DNA of 39,384 nucleotides from NCBI GenBank assembly GCA_964405335.1, contig CAYONP010000053.1, forward strand, positions 1 to 39,384, read 5' to 3'. Under the pieces are notes generated by a model. The model searched no databases and was not told where the DNA came from. It saw nothing but the letters and a program-made list of their open reading frames with translations. Positions 7,885-14,712 of this stretch are shown in pieces (within the stretch, counting starts at the first letter, position 1; each line of letters starts with the position of its first letter). The translations under genes were made by a program, and so were the position numbers. Origin of the DNA: CAYONP01 sp964405335 (GTDB lineage: Bacteria; Armatimonadota; UBA10988).

Positions 7885-8340
7885 ATGGCCGACCTGGTCG
7901 GCAACCGCTGCGATCCGCACTGCGTGGTCTTTGTCGACCCCGCCGAACGACCGCAACTGGTCGTCCTGGCAGCCTCCGAGCTCGACGCCGTCAACGGCGC
8001 CGCCGAGCGGCTGCGCGTCCGTTCCGACTCGCTCGGCTCGCCCTTTGCCCTGCTGGTCAGCGACGCGCGGGTGCGCATTCTCAACGGCGGCGCGACGCCG
8101 CTGGCCGAACTCGACCTGGCCGAACTGCTGGCCCGCTACCACACCGAGCCGAGCCCCTGGAGCCGCTCGCCCGGCTATCTGCTCTGCCTGGTCGAGGCCT
8201 GGCTCAGTGACCTCGCCTACGGCTGGGCCGGCGCGCCGGTGCCGGCCGCCGAGCTGCTCGAGCGCATCGGCCTGGCCGACCGCCTGCGCGCCGGCACCGC
8301 CTGCGTCGTGCCCGACGAGCAGGGCAGCCTGCGGCCCTGA
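7885..8340 (+). CDS. Hypothetical protein, possible degenerate HsdR-N/PD-(D/E)xK-like domain
   Basis: 151 residues from ATG 7885, chosen because GGAGGG sits four bases upstream; the frame is open back to an ATG at 7774 whose extra 37 residues look like intergenic sequence. I do not recognise the protein. It has alternating strands and helices (CVVFVDPAERPQLVVLAASELD, FALLVSDARVRILNGG, then LDLAELLARYH). The order 'strand, PF-ALLVSDARVRILNG, L-x-ELL-x-RY' resembles the N-terminal domain of type I restriction R proteins and related nuclease-like domains, but the acidic and lysine catalytic set is not obvious. No restriction genes are near. It lies alone between divergent cinA and a convergent methyltransferase, with palindromic repeats at its 3' side. 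Confidence 0.6.
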   Translation: MADLVGNRCDPHCVVFVDPAERPQLVVLAASELDAVNGAAERLRVRSDSLGSPFALLVSDARVRILNGGATPLAELDLAELLARYHTEPSPWSRSPGYLLCLVEAWLSDLAYGWAGAPVPAAELLERIGLADRLRAGTACVVPDEQGSLRP

Positions 8341-8348
8341 TTCGGTCG

Positions 8349-8526
8349 GGGCGCGACAACGGCGCGCCCGTAACCGGTCCGATGCCGGCCACCTCGTTGC
8401 CGGACACGCCGTTGGCGTGTCCCTGCGTGCCCTTTGCCGGGATGATGCCGACGCCCGTGGCTGGGGCGCGCCAACGGCGCGCCCGGTGCGGTGACGAGGC
8501 AGGACACGCCGTTGGCGTGTCCCTAC
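8349..8526. repeat. Cluster of four palindromic elements between convergent genes
   Basis: Four hairpins in 180 bp: 8349-8369 (GGGCGCG/GGCGCGCCC), 8402-8422 (GGACACGCC-GTT-GGCGTGTCC), 8464-8484 (GGGCGCGCC-AAC-GGCGCGCCC) and 8502-8522 (same as the second), the last followed by CTAC. Arms differ in sequence but keep pairing, and loops are GTT or its complement AAC. They fill the gap between two converging genes and could act as a bidirectional terminator, but no U-tract is present. Confidence 0.85.
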
Positions 8527-9098
8527 CGGCCCGTCGTTTCGGCCCAGCGCCGCGCCAGCTCGAGCATCGCCACGCCATAGGCCAGAGCCACGTTGAGCGA
8601 CGGCTTGCGGCCGAAGGTCTCCAGCGCCAGCACCGCATCGCAGCGGTTCAGAATCTCGGCCGGCACACCGTCGGTCTCGTGGCCGACGACCAGCGCGAGC
8701 GGAAACCAGTCACGGGTGACGGCGCTCAACGGCCGGCTCGTCTCGGTCAGCTCCAGCGCGGCGACCTTGATGCCCCGGGCGCGCAGGCCGTCGATCACCG
8801 GCAGCGGGTCGCGCACGTAGCTCCAGGCGACCGCCTCGATCGCGCCAAGGGCGGTCTTGTCGATCCGCTCGCCGTGCCGCGCCGGGTGGGCCATCGCGCC
8901 GGTCAGGTAGAGGTGGCTCACCCGCGCTGCGTCGCTCGCCCGGAACACCGCGCCGACGTTGTACAGGCTGCGCAGCCCGACAGCCACGCCATAGAGCGGG
9001 AAGCGCGGCACCGTGGCCCATTCGGCGGCGGGAGGTTCAAGCATCGCCGGCGGGTTCGCGCTCGGCGGCAGCGCCTCCTGCGCCGGCGCGATCGTCAC
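8523..9098 (-). CDS. SPOUT-family RNA 2'-O-methyltransferase (TrmH/SpoU type)
   Basis: 191 residues. Seen: LRSLYNVGAVFRASDA (motif 1 of the TrmH family), then near the C-terminus LALVVGHETDGVPAEIL and LETFGRKPSLNVALAYGVAMLELAR, the knotted SAM-binding motifs 2 and 3. Such proteins 2'-O-methylate tRNA or rRNA; the substrate cannot be read from sequence. A GTG start at 9098 is chosen because it overlaps the TGA of the upstream small membrane gene as GTGA, implying coupled translation. The longer frame to 9266 reads through the antisense of that gene. The TAG stop abuts a palindromic repeat that supplies the CTA. Confidence 0.9.
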   Translation of the reverse strand: MTIAPAQEALPPSANPPAMLEPPAAEWATVPRFPLYGVAVGLRSLYNVGAVFRASDAARVSHLYLTGAMAHPARHGERIDKTALGAIEAVAWSYVRDPLPVIDGLRARGIKVAALELTETSRPLSAVTRDWFPLALVVGHETDGVPAEILNRCDAVLALETFGRKPSLNVALAYGVAMLELARRWAETTGR

Positions 9099-9292
9099 CC
9101 GCGCCGGTTGCGCGCCAGGCCGATGCCGATCAGCACCACGCCGGCGAGCAGGAAGAGCATCTGCGCGACCGACTGGCCGAGCAGTTCGGAGCGATTGGTC
9201 GGCGGTTTGACCGCGTTCATGATGAACCGGCTGGCGATGCCGCCAAGAACACACAAGCCGCCCCACGCAGTCAGGCTGAGCTTCTGCACCAT
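9095..9292 (-). CDS. Small two-helix membrane protein
   Basis: 65 residues beginning MVQKLSLTAWGG. Two hydrophobic segments, LTAWGGLCVLGGIASRFIM (~7-25) and MLFLLAGVVLIGIGLA (~45-60), separated by a short polar loop, ending in basic RNRRG. No family recognised. Its TGA overlaps the GTG of the methyltransferase gene, and it lies at the head of that two-gene unit. A divergent promoter region (9293-9381) separates it from the GNAT gene. It is likely real because of the coupling and the membrane-type composition, although short. Confidence 0.65.
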   Translation of the reverse strand: MVQKLSLTAWGGLCVLGGIASRFIMNAVKPPTNRSELLGQSVAQMLFLLAGVVLIGIGLARNRRG

Positions 9293-9381
9293 CCGCTCCG
9301 ACTGACCGTGATTCTAGTGCGTCGCCGGCGCGCCTGCCGACCGACTGCGTGTGTCACAATGCACGGACGTCGAGTCGAGCG

Positions 9382-10461
9382 TTGAGCGTCGAGCTGCTGG
9401 CCCGTTCGATCGAGGCGGCGATGATCGGTCGCACCGCCGGTCAGCGCGAGCTGATTCCGCGCTTCGAGCGCGACCTGCTCGGCCTCGAGACGGTGCCCGT
9501 CGGCGCGGCGGTGGCCTTCGTGGCGGCCCGCGCGCCGGCACCGTGGCTCAACCAGGTGCTCGGCCTCGGCGTTGCCGAGCCGGCCGACGAGGCGCAGCTC
9601 GACGAGCTCATGGAGGTCTACCACCGGCGCGATCTGGCCGATTACGAGGTGGTCCTGCCGCCCACCGCCGCGCCGGCCGACCTGCCGGCGAGGCTGACGC
9701 AGCGCGGCTTCCGGGCCCGTCGCGGGGCCGATGTCTGGCAGCGGCCGGCGGCGCTGCCGCACGGTCCGGGCCACGCCTGGGTCGAGCCGGTGACCGCCGA
9801 GACCGTCGACGCCTGGTGGCGACTGCACGCCCGTCTGCTGCGACTCGATCCGCGGCTGGGGCCGTACTTCACCGCCATCTTCGGCGCCGAAAGGTGGAGC
9901 CTCTACCTCGCCCGCGACGAAGGCCGGCCGTGCGGGGCGAGCTTTGTCTACCGCCACGAGGGCACCGCCGTGATCGCCGGCGGCGTGGCCGATGGCGGCG
10001 ACGAGGCCGAGACTCTCGCCTCGCTGCTCGCCTGGAGCATGCGCGACGGCTACCAGCACGGCTGCGAACGACTGGCCACGCTCTCGGCCCCGCAGGGGCC
10101 CTACGACCCGATGCCCACCATCCTCAGCGAGGCGGGCTTCGAGCTCGCCTACCAGCGCACGCACTACCGCCTCGACCGGGGACCGGTCACGCGCCCTGTC
10201 CCCGCCGCCGAGGCGGCCGAGCCGGTCGCCGGCGCGATGACGGGGTCAGGTCCCATAGGTGTTCGATTTGGGCCCCAAGACGCCCGCACGGTGCCACTGG
10301 CGGCTTGTCCGCCAGTGCCGCCGACGAGCTGCTGGACAGCACTGGCGGGCAAGCCGCCTGTGGCACCATTCACCTGTTTCAGCCCCAAAACTAACGCCTA
10401 TGGGGGTCAGGTCCCTTTTCTGCCCGTCAGGCGAAGGTGGGGGTCAGGTCGGCGCGGGTGA
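9382..10461 (+). CDS. GNAT-family N-acetyltransferase with repeat-derived C-terminus
   Basis: About 359 residues from a TTG at 9382 (reading SVELLARSIEAAMIG); an ATG at 9349 in frame is the alternative, but it overlaps a possible promoter (CACAAT at 9355-9360). The family assignment rests on fold pattern: a divergent N-terminal GNAT-like half, then a C-terminal half with RWSLYLARDEGRPCGASFVYRHEGTAVIAGGVAD and ETLASLLAWSMRDGYQHGCERLATLSA, matching the strand-loop-helix around the acetyl-CoA site. The natural domain appears to end near PVPAAEAAEPVAGA. The last ~70 codons are translated from an inverted-repeat element (10242-10415), and the frame even overlaps the 3' end of the converging radical SAM gene by 35 bases. 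The true protein may once have ended earlier. Substrate unknown. Confidence 0.7.
   Translation: MSVELLARSIEAAMIGRTAGQRELIPRFERDLLGLETVPVGAAVAFVAARAPAPWLNQVLGLGVAEPADEAQLDELMEVYHRRDLADYEVVLPPTAAPADLPARLTQRGFRARRGADVWQRPAALPHGPGHAWVEPVTAETVDAWWRLHARLLRLDPRLGPYFTAIFGAERWSLYLARDEGRPCGASFVYRHEGTAVIAGGVADGGDEAETLASLLAWSMRDGYQHGCERLATLSAPQGPYDPMPTILSEAGFELAYQRTHYRLDRGPVTRPVPAAEAAEPVAGAMTGSGPIGVRFGPQDARTVPLAACPPVPPTSCWTALAGKPPVAPFTCFSPKTNAYGGQVPFLPVRRRWGSGRRG
10242..10415. repeat. Nested inverted-repeat element bounded by GGGGTCAGGTCCC
   Basis: A 13-bp motif GGGGTCAGGTCCC at 10242-10254 recurs directly at 10403-10415. Inside, CCCATAGG...TTTGGG (10252-10272) is inverted at 10384-10404 with few mismatches. 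Further in, the 29-bp arm 10290-10318 pairs with 10339-10367 with two mismatches. Each inner arm is itself a hairpin (CACTGGCGG, 5-base loop, CCGCCAGTG). It has no ORF of its own and resembles a REP/MITE-type non-autonomous element. It lies at the 3' ends of converging genes. Confidence 0.8.
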
Positions 10462-11926
10462 TCAGGCCGCGGAGCGGGGCGACGGCCTTGTCGAGGATGC
10501 GCTCGTAGACGGCCGGCACCTCCGTCGACTCGCCGCTGTGGAAGGCGCGCACCTGGTGGTCGAGGCGCCATTCGTCGAGCGTGCGGCGGAAGAACGACAA
10601 GGCGTGGCGGACGTTCAGCGTGCGGGTGGCGTGGACCGCCTGGACCATGCGCTGGCGGGTGGCCGCGAGTCGCGCGCGGAGCATCGAGCGGCTGACCGCG
10701 TGACTGAGCAGGTCGACCACCCGGCCGTAGTAGTCGATCGCCTCGTAGTGCTTGGGGATCATGACCAGGAACGGCGTCTGGTAGAAGTAGAAGGGCATCT
10801 GTTCGAGTAGGCGCCGCTCGCCGCGCCAGGTATCGAACAGCGGCGTGTTGCCGAACGGCTGCGGGATGTTGATCGCCGGCCAGACATACGGCGTGGCGTC
10901 CATGAACTGCTTGGTCGCCGCGACGGGCTCGTCACCCTGGTCGACATCGAGGCCGAAGACGAAGCTGGCCTGGGTGTAGGGCACGTATTCGGCCACCTGT
11001 TGGAACTGGGCCACCACCTGCTCGACCTTGGCGCTGCCCTCGAGCCGTCCGGCGCCGGCCTTGGACGAGTAACCCGACCACGACTCGATGCCGAAGCAGA
11101 CGAACTGGCAGCGGGTGTCGCGCAGGCGCTGCAGGCGGCTCTCGTTCTTTAGCGAGACGAGCGACGCCTCGACCACCGACGGGCTGCGCCGCGCCGGCGG
11201 CACGGTCTCGAGGGCGGTCAACACCCGGTCCCAGCCGCTGGCCAGGTTCGGGTCGTGGAAGGTGATCCGGATCCGCGGTAGCTCGCGGGCGATGTAGGCC
11301 AGATCGGCCTGCAGGTGATCGATCGGCATCGCCCGGTACGGGTTGTCCCAGTCGATACAGAAGTTGCACGAGTAGGGGCAGCCGGTGCTGGCCAGCAGCG
11401 GAATGGTCGCGGCCGGGTAGCGATGCCCGCGCCAGAAGGCCGAGCGGCGAATCTCGGGCATGCGCTCCTCGACCGTCGGCAGCTCGAGCGTGGCCGGCGG
11501 GCTGGCCAGCACCTGGCCGAGCTCGTATTGCCGGTCGACGATGCCGGCGACCAGCGCCTCGTCGCACTGCTGCACCACCAGGTCGAAAAAGCGCAGGCTG
11601 TCGTCGGGAAAGGCACGCGCATGGGGGCCGCCGAGCACGGTCACCGCGCCCTGGCCGCGGTACAGCTTGGCCAACGCATAGGCCAGCGGGCTGACGTGGG
11701 TGAAGCTCGAGACGAACACGACGTCGAGGTCGTCGGGCAGCAGCCGGGTCAGGTCGCCCGCGCCGCTGTAGGCGGTATAGAAGACCTCGTGCCCGCGGCG
11801 CCGGCACCAGACGGCGACGGCCTGCGGCATGATGCCGGCGTACTGCTTGGTCAGCAGCAGGCGGTAGGGCGCTTGCAGCCAGTGCGACGCGGGCATGCAC
11901 AGCAGATCGACGACACCAACCCTCAT
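10427..11926 (-). CDS. Radical SAM protein with N-terminal B12-binding-type domain
   Basis: 499 residues. Residues 1-~130 have a Rossmann-like pattern with VTVLGGPHARAFPDDSL, as in cobalamin-binding domains of B12 radical SAM enzymes; the cobalamin-ligand motif DxHxxG is not evident. The [4Fe-4S] motif is C183-PYS-C187-NF-C190 within STGCPYSCNFC. Later motifs include VCFGIESWSG and FVFGLDVDQGDE. The class catalyses methylations and rearrangements, and the substrate is unknown. ATG 11926 is chosen because CGGAG precedes it by six bases and the N-terminus is typical; the longer frame to 12118 lacks support. The last residues, DLTPTFA, are encoded by a copy of the GGGGTCAGGTC repeat (10439-10450). 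A hairpin with a U-tract lies in its leader. Confidence 0.88.
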   Translation of the reverse strand: MRVGVVDLLCMPASHWLQAPYRLLLTKQYAGIMPQAVAVWCRRRGHEVFYTAYSGAGDLTRLLPDDLDVVFVSSFTHVSPLAYALAKLYRGQGAVTVLGGPHARAFPDDSLRFFDLVVQQCDEALVAGIVDRQYELGQVLASPPATLELPTVEERMPEIRRSAFWRGHRYPAATIPLLASTGCPYSCNFCIDWDNPYRAMPIDHLQADLAYIARELPRIRITFHDPNLASGWDRVLTALETVPPARRSPSVVEASLVSLKNESRLQRLRDTRCQFVCFGIESWSGYSSKAGAGRLEGSAKVEQVVAQFQQVAEYVPYTQASFVFGLDVDQGDEPVAATKQFMDATPYVWPAINIPQPFGNTPLFDTWRGERRLLEQMPFYFYQTPFLVMIPKHYEAIDYYGRVVDLLSHAVSRSMLRARLAATRQRMVQAVHATRTLNVRHALSFFRRTLDEWRLDHQVRAFHSGESTEVPAVYERILDKAVAPLRGLITRADLTPTFA

Positions 11927-11944
11927 GGCGAACTCCGAGTGACC

Positions 11945-11973
11945 AAAAAAAGCCCGACGGTCGTGACCGCCGG
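11945..11973 (-). terminator. Terminator-like hairpin plus U7 in the leader of the radical SAM gene
   Basis: Read on the minus strand: CCGGCGGTC, a very short loop, GACCGTCGG (one G-U pair), then GC and seven T. It lies between the presumed -10 and the start codon at 11926, and no minus-strand gene lies immediately upstream, so it cannot be a normal 3' terminator. It could be an attenuator or a 5' stabilising hairpin. Confidence 0.55.
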
Positions 11974-11984
11974 ACCTTGTGTGG

Positions 11985-11990
11985 ATCATA
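11985..11990 (-). promoter_or_regulatory. Possible -10 element TATGAT for the radical SAM gene
   Basis: TATGAT on the minus strand, about 60 bases before the start codon; five of six match TATAAT. No convincing -35 is seen at 16-18 bases. Confidence 0.4.
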
Positions 11991-12068
11991 GCACATCCGG
12001 GGCCGGCCGGGTTCCCGAGTTGAGAGGGGCCGCGCGGGCGGCGGCCAATCCGCGCGAGGGAGGCCCGC

Positions 12069-12566
12069 GTGATCACCGTCCGGCTCGCCGCCGCCGATCT
12101 CAACCGGCTGCTGCCCAATGAGCCCGAGCTGGCGATCCGCTATGAGTCGGGCCGGTTCGTCATCCAGGCCAGCTACGCGCGGCTGACCGTGACCGCGCTG
12201 GCGCACCCCGACTTGGGCGACGGCCAGATCCGCGTCGTGGCGCCGCTGGACGAGGTAACCGGCGCGCCCCGCACGTTGCTCGGCATGGTCTGGGGCAAGC
12301 TGCGGCAGAAGCTCGAGGCGGCCGCCGATGAACGGGCCGAGCAGTGCGGGCTGCCGCTCGACCTGGTCTGGATCGAGGATCTGTACGACGAGCGGCACGG
12401 GCGGGTGATGCTGGTCAACCTGTCCCCCGCGCTGCTCAACCAGGTGCTGCGTGAGCGGGTGCCGATCGGCCGCCTGCGGGCGCGGCTGGCCGGCCTGCGG
12501 GTCGAGCCGGCGGCGGTCACCCTGCGCCTCGAGTTGCGCGATGGAGAGAGCGTTGAGCGCCCCTGA
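12069..12566 (+). CDS. Hypothetical protein, first of two related
   Basis: 165 residues, no recognised family. Pattern: MITVRLAAADLNRLLPNEPELAIRYESGRFVIQASYARLTVTALAH, then QIRVVAPLDEVTG, a helical middle (GMVWGKLRQKLEAAADERAEQ) and VMLVNLSPALLNQVLRERVPIGRLRARLAG. Beta strands with an amphipathic helix suggest a small lipid- or membrane-facing alpha/beta domain, but this is speculative. The downstream small gene repeats the 'LN-x-LL ... x-R-x-E-x-G' pattern, so the two look like paralogs. It overlaps the next start and heads a unit running into the UroD-like gene. Coding is supported by the overlapping start-stop arrangement and amino-acid composition. Confidence 0.7.
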   Translation: MITVRLAAADLNRLLPNEPELAIRYESGRFVIQASYARLTVTALAHPDLGDGQIRVVAPLDEVTGAPRTLLGMVWGKLRQKLEAAADERAEQCGLPLDLVWIEDLYDERHGRVMLVNLSPALLNQVLRERVPIGRLRARLAGLRVEPAAVTLRLELRDGESVERP

Positions 12567-12768
12567 CAGTCACCTCCACCTCGATCCCGACGCGCTCAAC
12601 GCGCTGCTGGCCGAGTTCGTCGACCGGCCGGGCAAGCTCTCGGCGCGGTTCGAGAAGGGCACGCTGGTGCTGGCGACGCCGGACCTGGTGCTCCGCATCA
12701 CGGCGCTCGAAGTCCGCGCCGACGGGGTGGAGATTCGGTTGCAGGTGGCGCCGGCGGGAGAAGGGTGA
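12553..12768 (+). CDS. Hypothetical small protein, second of two related
   Basis: 71 residues from a TTG at 12553 with GGAGAG five bases upstream (an ATG at 12541 in frame would add four residues). Sequence LSAPDSHLHLDPDALNALLAEFVDRPG, then SARFEKGTLVLATPDLVLRITALEVRADGVEIRLQVAP, which parallels the first ~60 residues of the preceding protein (LNRLL ... IRYESGRFVIQ ... LTVTALAH ... QIRVVAP). It looks like a short paralog keeping only the N-terminal domain. It overlaps the upstream stop by 14 bases and its TGA overlaps the next ATG as TGATG, so all three genes are probably co-translated. Function unknown. Confidence 0.65.
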   Translation: MSAPDSHLHLDPDALNALLAEFVDRPGKLSARFEKGTLVLATPDLVLRITALEVRADGVEIRLQVAPAGEG

Positions 12769-13859
12769 TGACCTCGCGAGAGCGGATGAGCGCGATTCTG
12801 GCCGGCGAGGCGCCCGACCGCGTCGCCCTGTTCGAGCACTTCTGGCCCGAAACCATCGGCGACTACTGGCGCCGGCAGGGCTTCCCCGAAGACCGCGGGC
12901 CGCACGAGGTGTTTGACTACGATTTGGTCGGCCTCGGCTGGGACGTCGACACCACGCCGTTCCGCGGGGTCAACGAGGTGATTGAGGAGACCGACCGTCA
13001 CATCCTGACCCGCAATGGCCGTGGCGCGGTGCTGCGGCACTGGAAGGGCAAGTCGGGCACGCCCGAGCATGTCGGGTTCGAGTGCGTCACGCCCGAAATC
13101 TGGCGCGAGAAGTACCGCGAGCCGATGCTCGCTCTCGACCTCAGCCGGATCGACACCGAGGGTCTGCCCAAGCGGCTGGAGCAGTGGCGGCAGAGCGACA
13201 AGTACCTGGTCTACGGCAACCTGTTCATCTTCGAGCTGATGCGAGCCACGCTGGGCGACGTGGTGATGCTCGAGAGCATGGTCCTCGAGCCCGACTGGAT
13301 CCACGACTTCTGCCAGGTCCACCTCGACTTCTTCATCGCCCACTACACCTGGATCTTCGACCACATCGGCAAGCCCGACGGGATGTTCATCTACGAGGAC
13401 CTCGGGTTCAGCAACGGTCCGTTCTGTTCGCCGCAGACCTACATGATGCTGATCCGGCCCTATCACACCGCGCTGGTGCGCTTCTTCCACGACTACGACC
13501 TGCCGGTCATCCTGCACACCTGCGGCGATGTGCGGCAGCTCTTCGATCAGCTCGTCGCCAGCGGCTGGAACTGCCTGCAGCCGATGGAAGCCAAGGCCGG
13601 CAACCACGTGCTCGACTACGCCGACCAGGCGGCCGAGATGCGCCGGCCGATCGGCTTCATGGGCAACATCGACGTGACCAAGCTGAACACCAACAACAAG
13701 GACATCGTCGCCGCCGAGGTGCTGCCGAAGATCGAGGGCATGAAAGCCCGCCGCGCGGGCTACTGCTTCCACAGCGACCACAGCATCCCGCCCGATGTCG
13801 AGTACGAGACCTACCGGTTCGCGGTCGACCTGGTGCGCGAACATGGCGAGTACAACTGA
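12768..13859 (+). CDS. Uroporphyrinogen decarboxylase-like protein (methylcobamide:CoM methyltransferase-like branch)
   Basis: 363 residues of the URO-D superfamily. Opening MTSRERMSAILAGEAPDRVAL is typical of the MtaA/CmuA-like branch rather than true HemE. Seen: GMFIYEDLGFSNGPFCSPQTYMMLIRPY, then VILHTCGDVRQLFDQLV containing the H-x-C zinc-site motif of methylcobamide methyltransferases, NCLQPMEAKAG, and a late HSDHSIPPDVEYETYRFAVDLV. These proteins move methyl groups between corrinoids and thiol or folate acceptors, or are uncharacterised; many glycan-degrading bacteria carry several. ATG 12768 overlaps the previous TGA; an immediately preceding GTG at 12765 is the alternative. The toxin-antitoxin array begins only about 20 bases after its stop. 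A B12-type radical SAM gene lies upstream on the other strand. Confidence 0.88.
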   Translation: MTSRERMSAILAGEAPDRVALFEHFWPETIGDYWRRQGFPEDRGPHEVFDYDLVGLGWDVDTTPFRGVNEVIEETDRHILTRNGRGAVLRHWKGKSGTPEHVGFECVTPEIWREKYREPMLALDLSRIDTEGLPKRLEQWRQSDKYLVYGNLFIFELMRATLGDVVMLESMVLEPDWIHDFCQVHLDFFIAHYTWIFDHIGKPDGMFIYEDLGFSNGPFCSPQTYMMLIRPYHTALVRFFHDYDLPVILHTCGDVRQLFDQLVASGWNCLQPMEAKAGNHVLDYADQAAEMRRPIGFMGNIDVTKLNTNNKDIVAAEVLPKIEGMKARRAGYCFHSDHSIPPDVEYETYRFAVDLVREHGEYN

Positions 13860-13869
13860 GCGGGAACCG

Positions 13870-13907
13870 GCCGCCGCGGCGATGCGGTCAAGGGTAGACG
13901 AGAGCGC
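13870..13907 (+). promoter_or_regulatory. Conserved leader with palindromic operator-like core, copy 1
   Basis: GCCGCCGCGGCG followed by a stretch ATGCGGTCAAGG-GTAGACGAGAGCGC that is identical ahead of all three antitoxin genes. In copies 2 and 3 the core is the perfect 12-bp palindrome CCGCCGCGGCGG. RHH antitoxins bind palindromic operators, so this is the likely autoregulatory site (inference). A clean -10/-35 pair is not obvious. Confidence 0.45.
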
Positions 13908-13908
13908 T

Positions 13909-14145
13909 ATGGAGCTGGTGATCACGCTCGACGACGACCTGGCCGACCGCGCCCGCGCCGAGGCGGAGCGGCGGGGTGAGAGCGTCGAGGCCTGGATTCG
14001 TGGGCTGATTGACGCGCTGACGCCCGCGGTTGACCCGGCCGAGGCTGCGGAGGCCTTTGTCCGCCTGACTCGTGAGCATCCCGGCAGGCCGGACGCAGAC
14101 TGGCGGTTCTCACGCGCTGAGCTCTACGACCGTGGCGACCGTTAA
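13909..14145 (+). CDS. RHH-type antitoxin 1 of the tandem TA array
   Basis: 78 residues. The N-terminal ~45 form a ribbon-helix-helix DNA-binding domain (MELVITLDDDLADRARAEAERRGESVEAWIRGLI); the tail HPGRPDADWRFSRAELYDRGDR is the toxin-binding part. The start is set at MELV by alignment with the other two copies. An in-frame ATG at 13882 in the conserved leader would add nine residues. It lies directly after the UroD-like gene. Its 3' end overlaps the toxin GTG by 14 bases, so the pair is coupled. Its 5' end has several substitutions relative to copies 2 and 3, which are identical to each other. Expected to neutralise toxin 1 and repress the unit. Confidence 0.85.
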   Translation: MELVITLDDDLADRARAEAERRGESVEAWIRGLIDALTPAVDPAEAAEAFVRLTREHPGRPDADWRFSRAELYDRGDR

Positions 14146-14557
14146 CCGCGGTCGCGGATGCCTCGACACCAATGTACTCGTCTACGCCAACGACCCGCGC
14201 GACCGGACAAAGCACGAGCGTGCCAATCAGCTGATCCACGATCTCCTGCGTAGCCGGACCGGCGTAGTCCCGGCGCAGGTGTTGCACGAGTTCTCGGCCG
14301 TCGCCCTGCAGAAGCTCCGGCTCGCGCCCGAGGTGGTAGACGAACAACTGCGGCTGTTCGGGGCCCTGCGTGTCGTGCCGCTCGACGCCGCGCTTGTGCG
14401 GGCCGCGATTGAGCTGCACCGGCGTAACCAGATCAACTACTGGGACGCCGCCATCCTCGCCGCCGCCGAACGCGCCGGCTGCGACATCCTCTACACCGAA
14501 GACCTCAACCACGGGCAGGTCTACGGCACTGTCCGCGTGAACAACCCGTTCGCGTAG
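14132..14557 (+). CDS. vapC: PIN-domain toxin 1 (VapC-type RNase)
   Basis: 141 residues. PIN-domain acidic residues are visible in order: CLDTNVLVYAND (Asp), VLHEFSAVALQKL (Glu), YWDAAILAAAERAGC (Asp) and YTEDLNHGQ (Glu/Asp), forming the Mg-binding site. VapC toxins cleave tRNA or rRNA; the target is unknown. GTG 14132 is chosen from alignment with copies 2 and 3 and the overlap with the antitoxin; an ATG at 14072 in frame lies deep in the antitoxin gene. From codon W at 14441 to the stop the DNA is identical to toxins 2 and 3, while the preceding ~100 residues are strongly diverged. An N gap begins two bases after the stop. Confidence 0.87.
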   Translation: MATVNRGRGCLDTNVLVYANDPRDRTKHERANQLIHDLLRSRTGVVPAQVLHEFSAVALQKLRLAPEVVDEQLRLFGALRVVPLDAALVRAAIELHRRNQINYWDAAILAAAERAGCDILYTEDLNHGQVYGTVRVNNPFA

Positions 14558-14558
14558 G

Positions 14559-14658
14559 NNNNNNNNNNNNNNNNNNNNNNNNNNNNNNNNNNNNNNNNNN
14601 NNNNNNNNNNNNNNNNNNNNNNNNNNNNNNNNNNNNNNNNNNNNNNNNNNNNNNNNNN
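14559..14658. other. Assembly gap, 100 N, inside the TA array
   Basis: Exactly 100 N. The 55 bases before it (14504-14558) and the 55 bases after it (14659-14713) are identical. This is what two contigs sharing a 55-mer overlap would show, so the gap may be negative (a direct join) or may hide one or more further cassettes. Confidence 0.95.
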
Positions 14659-14712
14659 CTCAACCACGGGCAGGTCTACGGCACTGTCCGCGTGAACAAC
14701 CCGTTCGCGTAG
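14659..14712 (+). pseudogene. Orphan 3' fragment of a PIN toxin gene after the gap
   Basis: 54 bases encoding LNHGQVYGTVRVNNPFA and the TAG stop, identical to the ends of toxins 1-3. Either the tail of a toxin whose body is in the gap, or a duplicate of the end of toxin 1 created by overlapping contig ends. Not evidence of a genuinely broken gene. Confidence 0.6.

Noticed and set aside
8349..8526. Intrinsic terminator between the converging genes
   Set aside because: Strong hairpins but no U-tract on either strand; better described as a repeat family, although a terminator-like role is possible.
10242..10415. Full insertion sequence at the GNAT/radical SAM junction
   Set aside because: Inverted repeats are present but there is no transposase ORF inside; non-autonomous element at most.
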